Below are positions 18,250 to 20,747 of a stretch of 20,747 nucleotides of DNA, one piece after another; positions within the stretch are counted from its first letter, which is position 1; each line of letters opens with the position of its first letter. Source of the DNA: Balamuthia mandrillaris (Eukaryota; Discosea; Longamoebia; Balamuthiidae); NCBI GenBank assembly GCA_031835245.1, contig JAVKOQ010000661.1, positions 1-20,747 on the forward strand, in the 5' to 3' direction. The translations under genes were made by a program, and so were the position numbers. Under the pieces are notes generated by a model that was given only the letters and a program-made list of their open reading frames with translations, ran no database searches and had not been told where the DNA came from.

Positions 18250-18430
18250 CAAAGCTGGACTCAAAGACCAACTTTTTGGTCAAATATTATCTTAGTTTCG
18301 AACATTTTTTGTTTCTCCATATAAGTTTATTTCTATCCCCCTTCTTGAAAAAGGTCTGGTCGGCTTATCGGACACAGAGAGCAACTACCAGCCCTCTAAA
18401 TGAAGACGTGGGTGCTGTGTGTGTGGGTTG
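18250..18430. other. Convergent 3'-3' spacer, OSBP gene / SUB1
   Basis: 181 bp between stop codons, AT-rich in the first half. No gene was recognised. Confidence 0.55.
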
Positions 18431-19076
18431 TTACATTTCGGCAATGGCGGCATCAATATCAGGGATGATACTTTTCAACGTCTCCCATTGCTCTTTAGTA
18501 AGGCTAATGCCTGTCACGCACAAAGTTAGCAGGAGGCGGGGTTGGGAAAGAACTTGGGTCTTGGGAGATAAACCTTTTCTGCCCGGCTTTACTTCCCCAG
18601 TGTTGGTTTTGTAGAATTCACGAATGTCAACGCGTACTGCCTTTCTCCACTCATTCAGCGAGACCTTCCGCAAGGAACCTATCTGCAAAGACAACGTCAG
18701 CCGCTTTCTCTTCCGTCACACATAGAGGAGCCAAAGAGCAAGAAAAACAACCAACCTCCCACTCAGGCTTGCCTTCAGCATTGGTAGTGCGTGGCACTGT
18801 AGAAACACTGGTTGAAGACTTGTCTTTGGTCGTTTTTTGCCGTTGGGACTTCTTCTCATTGCTCTTTTTGCTGTCTTTTACTTCTTCTTCCTCCTCTCCG
18901 CTTGAGGCAGCTGGGCTTTCTGACTGAGAGGGCGCATGGCCGGCCTGATCTTAAGTTCAGGCTGCAAGGAAGAGAGGAGAACAATGAGAGGGACATACCT
19001 CAAGCTCATCATCAGCATAAACGCCACCAGTGGAAGCTGGTGCCGCCTCTCGCTTTCTCTTCCCGATGGAAGCCAT
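18431..19076 (-). CDS. SUB1: Transcriptional coactivator Sub1/PC4-like ssDNA-binding protein
   Basis: Four exons (19076-18999, 18944-18756, 18682-18574, 18510-18431) give 151 residues. Residues 1 to about 80 are a basic/acidic disordered lead: MASIGKRKREAAPAS with a possible nuclear signal KRKR, a Glu5 run, then a Lys/Ser-rich stretch. The last ~65 form the PC4 fold: IGSLRKVSLNEWRKAVRVDI, REFYKTNTGEVKPGRKGISL and TKEQWETLKSIIPDIDAAIA. PC4 binds single-stranded and melted DNA as a dimer and acts in Pol II initiation, termination and repair. Introns are 54, 73 and 63 nt, and phases are consistent. The 189-nt exon 2 has only low-complexity support but keeps the frame on both sides. Confidence 0.93.
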
Positions 19077-19416
19077 TGGACCCTGGCAGTGAACGAAAGG
19101 CTGCACCCGCTGCTGAAAACCCTCACAACGAGATCCACCCACCCCAAGCTGGCTGCCAAGCAAAGTTTCGTGGGCCTCCCTCCGGCCGACGGCTTTCTGT
19201 TTTGGCTGAGGGGTTGCCGCTCGGAACATCGCGTCGACACGAAAATCTTTTCTGCCAACGCATATCTTTGGCCGGTGCACGCCATTCGTCACCTCCCCTC
19301 TCCTCTCCTCATTTTTTGTCATTTAGCTTTCTTCGCGTGTTCGCTCCCCTTTGGCCATTCGCGCTCCCAGCAAAACTAGCTACAGACTTCTGTCCTCCTC
19401 TTGTGCACTTAACACC
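19077..19416. promoter_or_regulatory. Divergent promoter region, SUB1 / PRPS
   Basis: 340 bp between start codons. No TATA box or recognised motif was found. Overlapping open frames in all directions here have no family resemblance. Confidence 0.45.
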
Positions 19417-20677
19417 ATGGAAGATCCTCAAGCGAAGAAGCCTGGCTACGTGGTGAAGCTTATTTCTGGCAATGCTAACTCGAAGCTTGGTGCGCCTTGC
19501 CCACTCCTCACCTTAAAACAAACCTCTGCGCCCACCAAGGTTGGTATGGCTGACCCCCGACGTTCTGCTCTATTCAACCAGCAAGGGATATTGCCAAAGA
19601 ACTCGGCACGGACATTGCCGAGTGTGAAGTGGGCAAATTTTCTGATGGAGAAATTAAGATCCAAATCAAACACAACGTGCGGGGAGCCGATGCCTTTGTG
19701 ATCCAGCCTACCTGTGGCGAAGTGAACAACAACCTCATGGAGCTGCTTTTGTTGCTTCACACCCTCAAACTGTCCTCTGCCAAGAGAATAACGGCTGTAG
19801 TACCCTATTTTGGTTATGCCCGACAAGACCGCAAAACTCGTCCCAGAGTTCCCATCTCCGCCAGCGCTGTCGCTCAACTGATTGAGGCCATGGGTCAGTG
19901 TTTCTCTTTCTCTCCTCCTTCTCTCCGCTCCACTCCACTCAGCTCCTTTGTTGTCTGTTGTTGGGTTACAACACACCCTTTTGCCGCACCAACACCAACA
20001 GGACCCCATCGACTGGTCACGTTAGATCTGCACTGTGGCCAAATACAGGGTTTCTTTCACGAAACCCCTGTTGACAACTTGTTCGCGGAGGTGGAATTCA
20101 TTGGAGGGCTCAAAAAGAAATTGGAGAGCGATGGCATCAGCAAGGATAATGTTACGATTGTATCTCCTGATGCTGGTGGAGTTTTGCGGGCCCGTAGGAT
20201 TGCTGATCAGCTTGGCGTTGCTGCAGTAGTCACAATTTTGAAACGAAGGCAACAAGCCAACACCATAGAATCCATGCAAATTGTTGGTCACGTAGAAGAC
20301 AAGCATTGTATCATTGTGGATGACATCATCGATACAGCTGGCACTCTTTGCAAGGCTGCAGAGATGTTGAAAGACAATGGAGCTCGTTCTGTGCTAGCAT
20401 GTGCATCCCATGGAATTTTTTCAGGCAATGCCATTGAAAGGATCAACAACTCTGTACTTGAGGTAATTTGCATTTTCGTTTGTCTCAAGAAGCACTTTTT
20501 ACTAAGATTATTTCCACACAACAGGAAGTTTGGGTTACAGACAGCATTCCCCAAGAACAGAACTCTGCTGAAAGCCAGAAGCTCAAAGTTTTAAGTATTG
20601 CTCCTTTGTTGGCAAGGGCTATTCAGCGTATTCATGACGAAGAGTCATTGTCTGTTCTATTTGATGAACAGCTATAA
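19417..20677 (+). CDS. PRPS: Ribose-phosphate pyrophosphokinase (PRPP synthetase)
   Basis: Four exons (19417-19489, 19582-19893, 20002-20462, 20525-20677) give 332 residues, slightly above the usual ~318. It makes PRPP from ribose 5-phosphate and ATP for purine, pyrimidine, NAD and histidine synthesis. Features: KLISGNAN and CEVGKFSDGEIKIQI near the N-terminus, ATP-site loop VVPYFGYARQDRK, TLDLHCGQIQGFF (135-147) with catalytic-site His 139, VSPDAGGVLRARRIAD, flexible-loop region ILKRRQQAN, and the PRPP-binding signature CIIVDDIIDTAGTL (231-244). The C-terminus VTDSIPQEQ...LSIAPLLARAIQRIHDEES LS is typical. The loop RKTRPRVPISA differs from the more common RKDKSRAPISA. The start at 19417 has context AACACCATGG. 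All phases agree. Confidence 0.96.
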
Positions 20678-20747
20678 AGCTAGTTTGAAAATGAATTCCT
20701 TAACACACTATCAAGTTTTGTCATTTAAAACATATCAACAAAGTTTT
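20678..20747. other. 3' flank of PRPS
   Basis: 70 bp after the stop codon to the window edge, AT-rich, likely the 3' untranslated region. Confidence 0.5.

Noticed and set aside
18812-19456. 214-codon plus-strand open frame
   Set aside because: It is antisense to SUB1 exons and the shared promoter. It has no family resemblance and conflicts with the well-supported SUB1 gene.
1-20747. CRISPR array, rRNA genes, LTR retroelements
   Set aside because: No regularly spaced repeats, no rRNA-like conserved blocks, and no reverse transcriptase, integrase or long terminal repeats were seen.

Overview
This is nuclear DNA from a unicellular eukaryote with compact, intron-rich genes. All 51 introns I could place are GT-AG. 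All but one are 41-146 nt long, most of them 55-90, and the standard genetic code fits every gene. The gene content is eukaryotic: a 26S proteasome lid subunit, a spliceosome factor, an ERK7/8-type MAP kinase, an oxysterol-binding protein, a Sub1/PC4 coactivator, and a receptor kinase. I cannot name the lineage from sequence alone. A tyrosine-kinase-like receptor with an FG-GAP ectodomain fits several free-living protist groups.

Layout. 1-1400 is a disturbed segment. It holds a hairpin-forming inverted repeat (170-254), a stand-alone Sin3-type PAH domain (371-816, +), and a decayed IS607-family serine recombinase (about 1031-1393, -) that carries a 69-bp inverted duplication of its own coding sequence. 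From 1747 to the end the window is densely packed with genes: FG-GAP receptor kinase (5175-1747, -), secreted subtilisin-like protease (5556-7346, +), ERK7/8 MAPK with a TDY loop (8088-9780, +), Rpn3/PSMD3 (12037-9886, -), Prp18 (12359-13432, +), an extended-SDR/epimerase-like protein (15371-13544, -), an ORD-only oxysterol-binding protein (16008-18249, +), Sub1/PC4 (19076-18431, -) and ribose-phosphate pyrophosphokinase (19417-20677, +).

From 8088 on, genes alternate strictly in orientation. Convergent pairs are separated by only 105-181 bp. Divergent pairs share 321-636 bp that must hold both promoters. There is no sign of an operon or a single pathway, and most genes are housekeeping.

The most unusual items are the FG-GAP receptor kinase, the IS607 relic beside the isolated PAH domain, the TDY variant of the ERK7/8 kinase, a 478-nt OSBP intron made largely of a CCCTCT-type pyrimidine tract, and a possible stop-free 90-nt intron at the end of the protease gene. 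All exon joins below were worked out by hand from reading-frame continuity and GT-AG sites. No transcript evidence was available.
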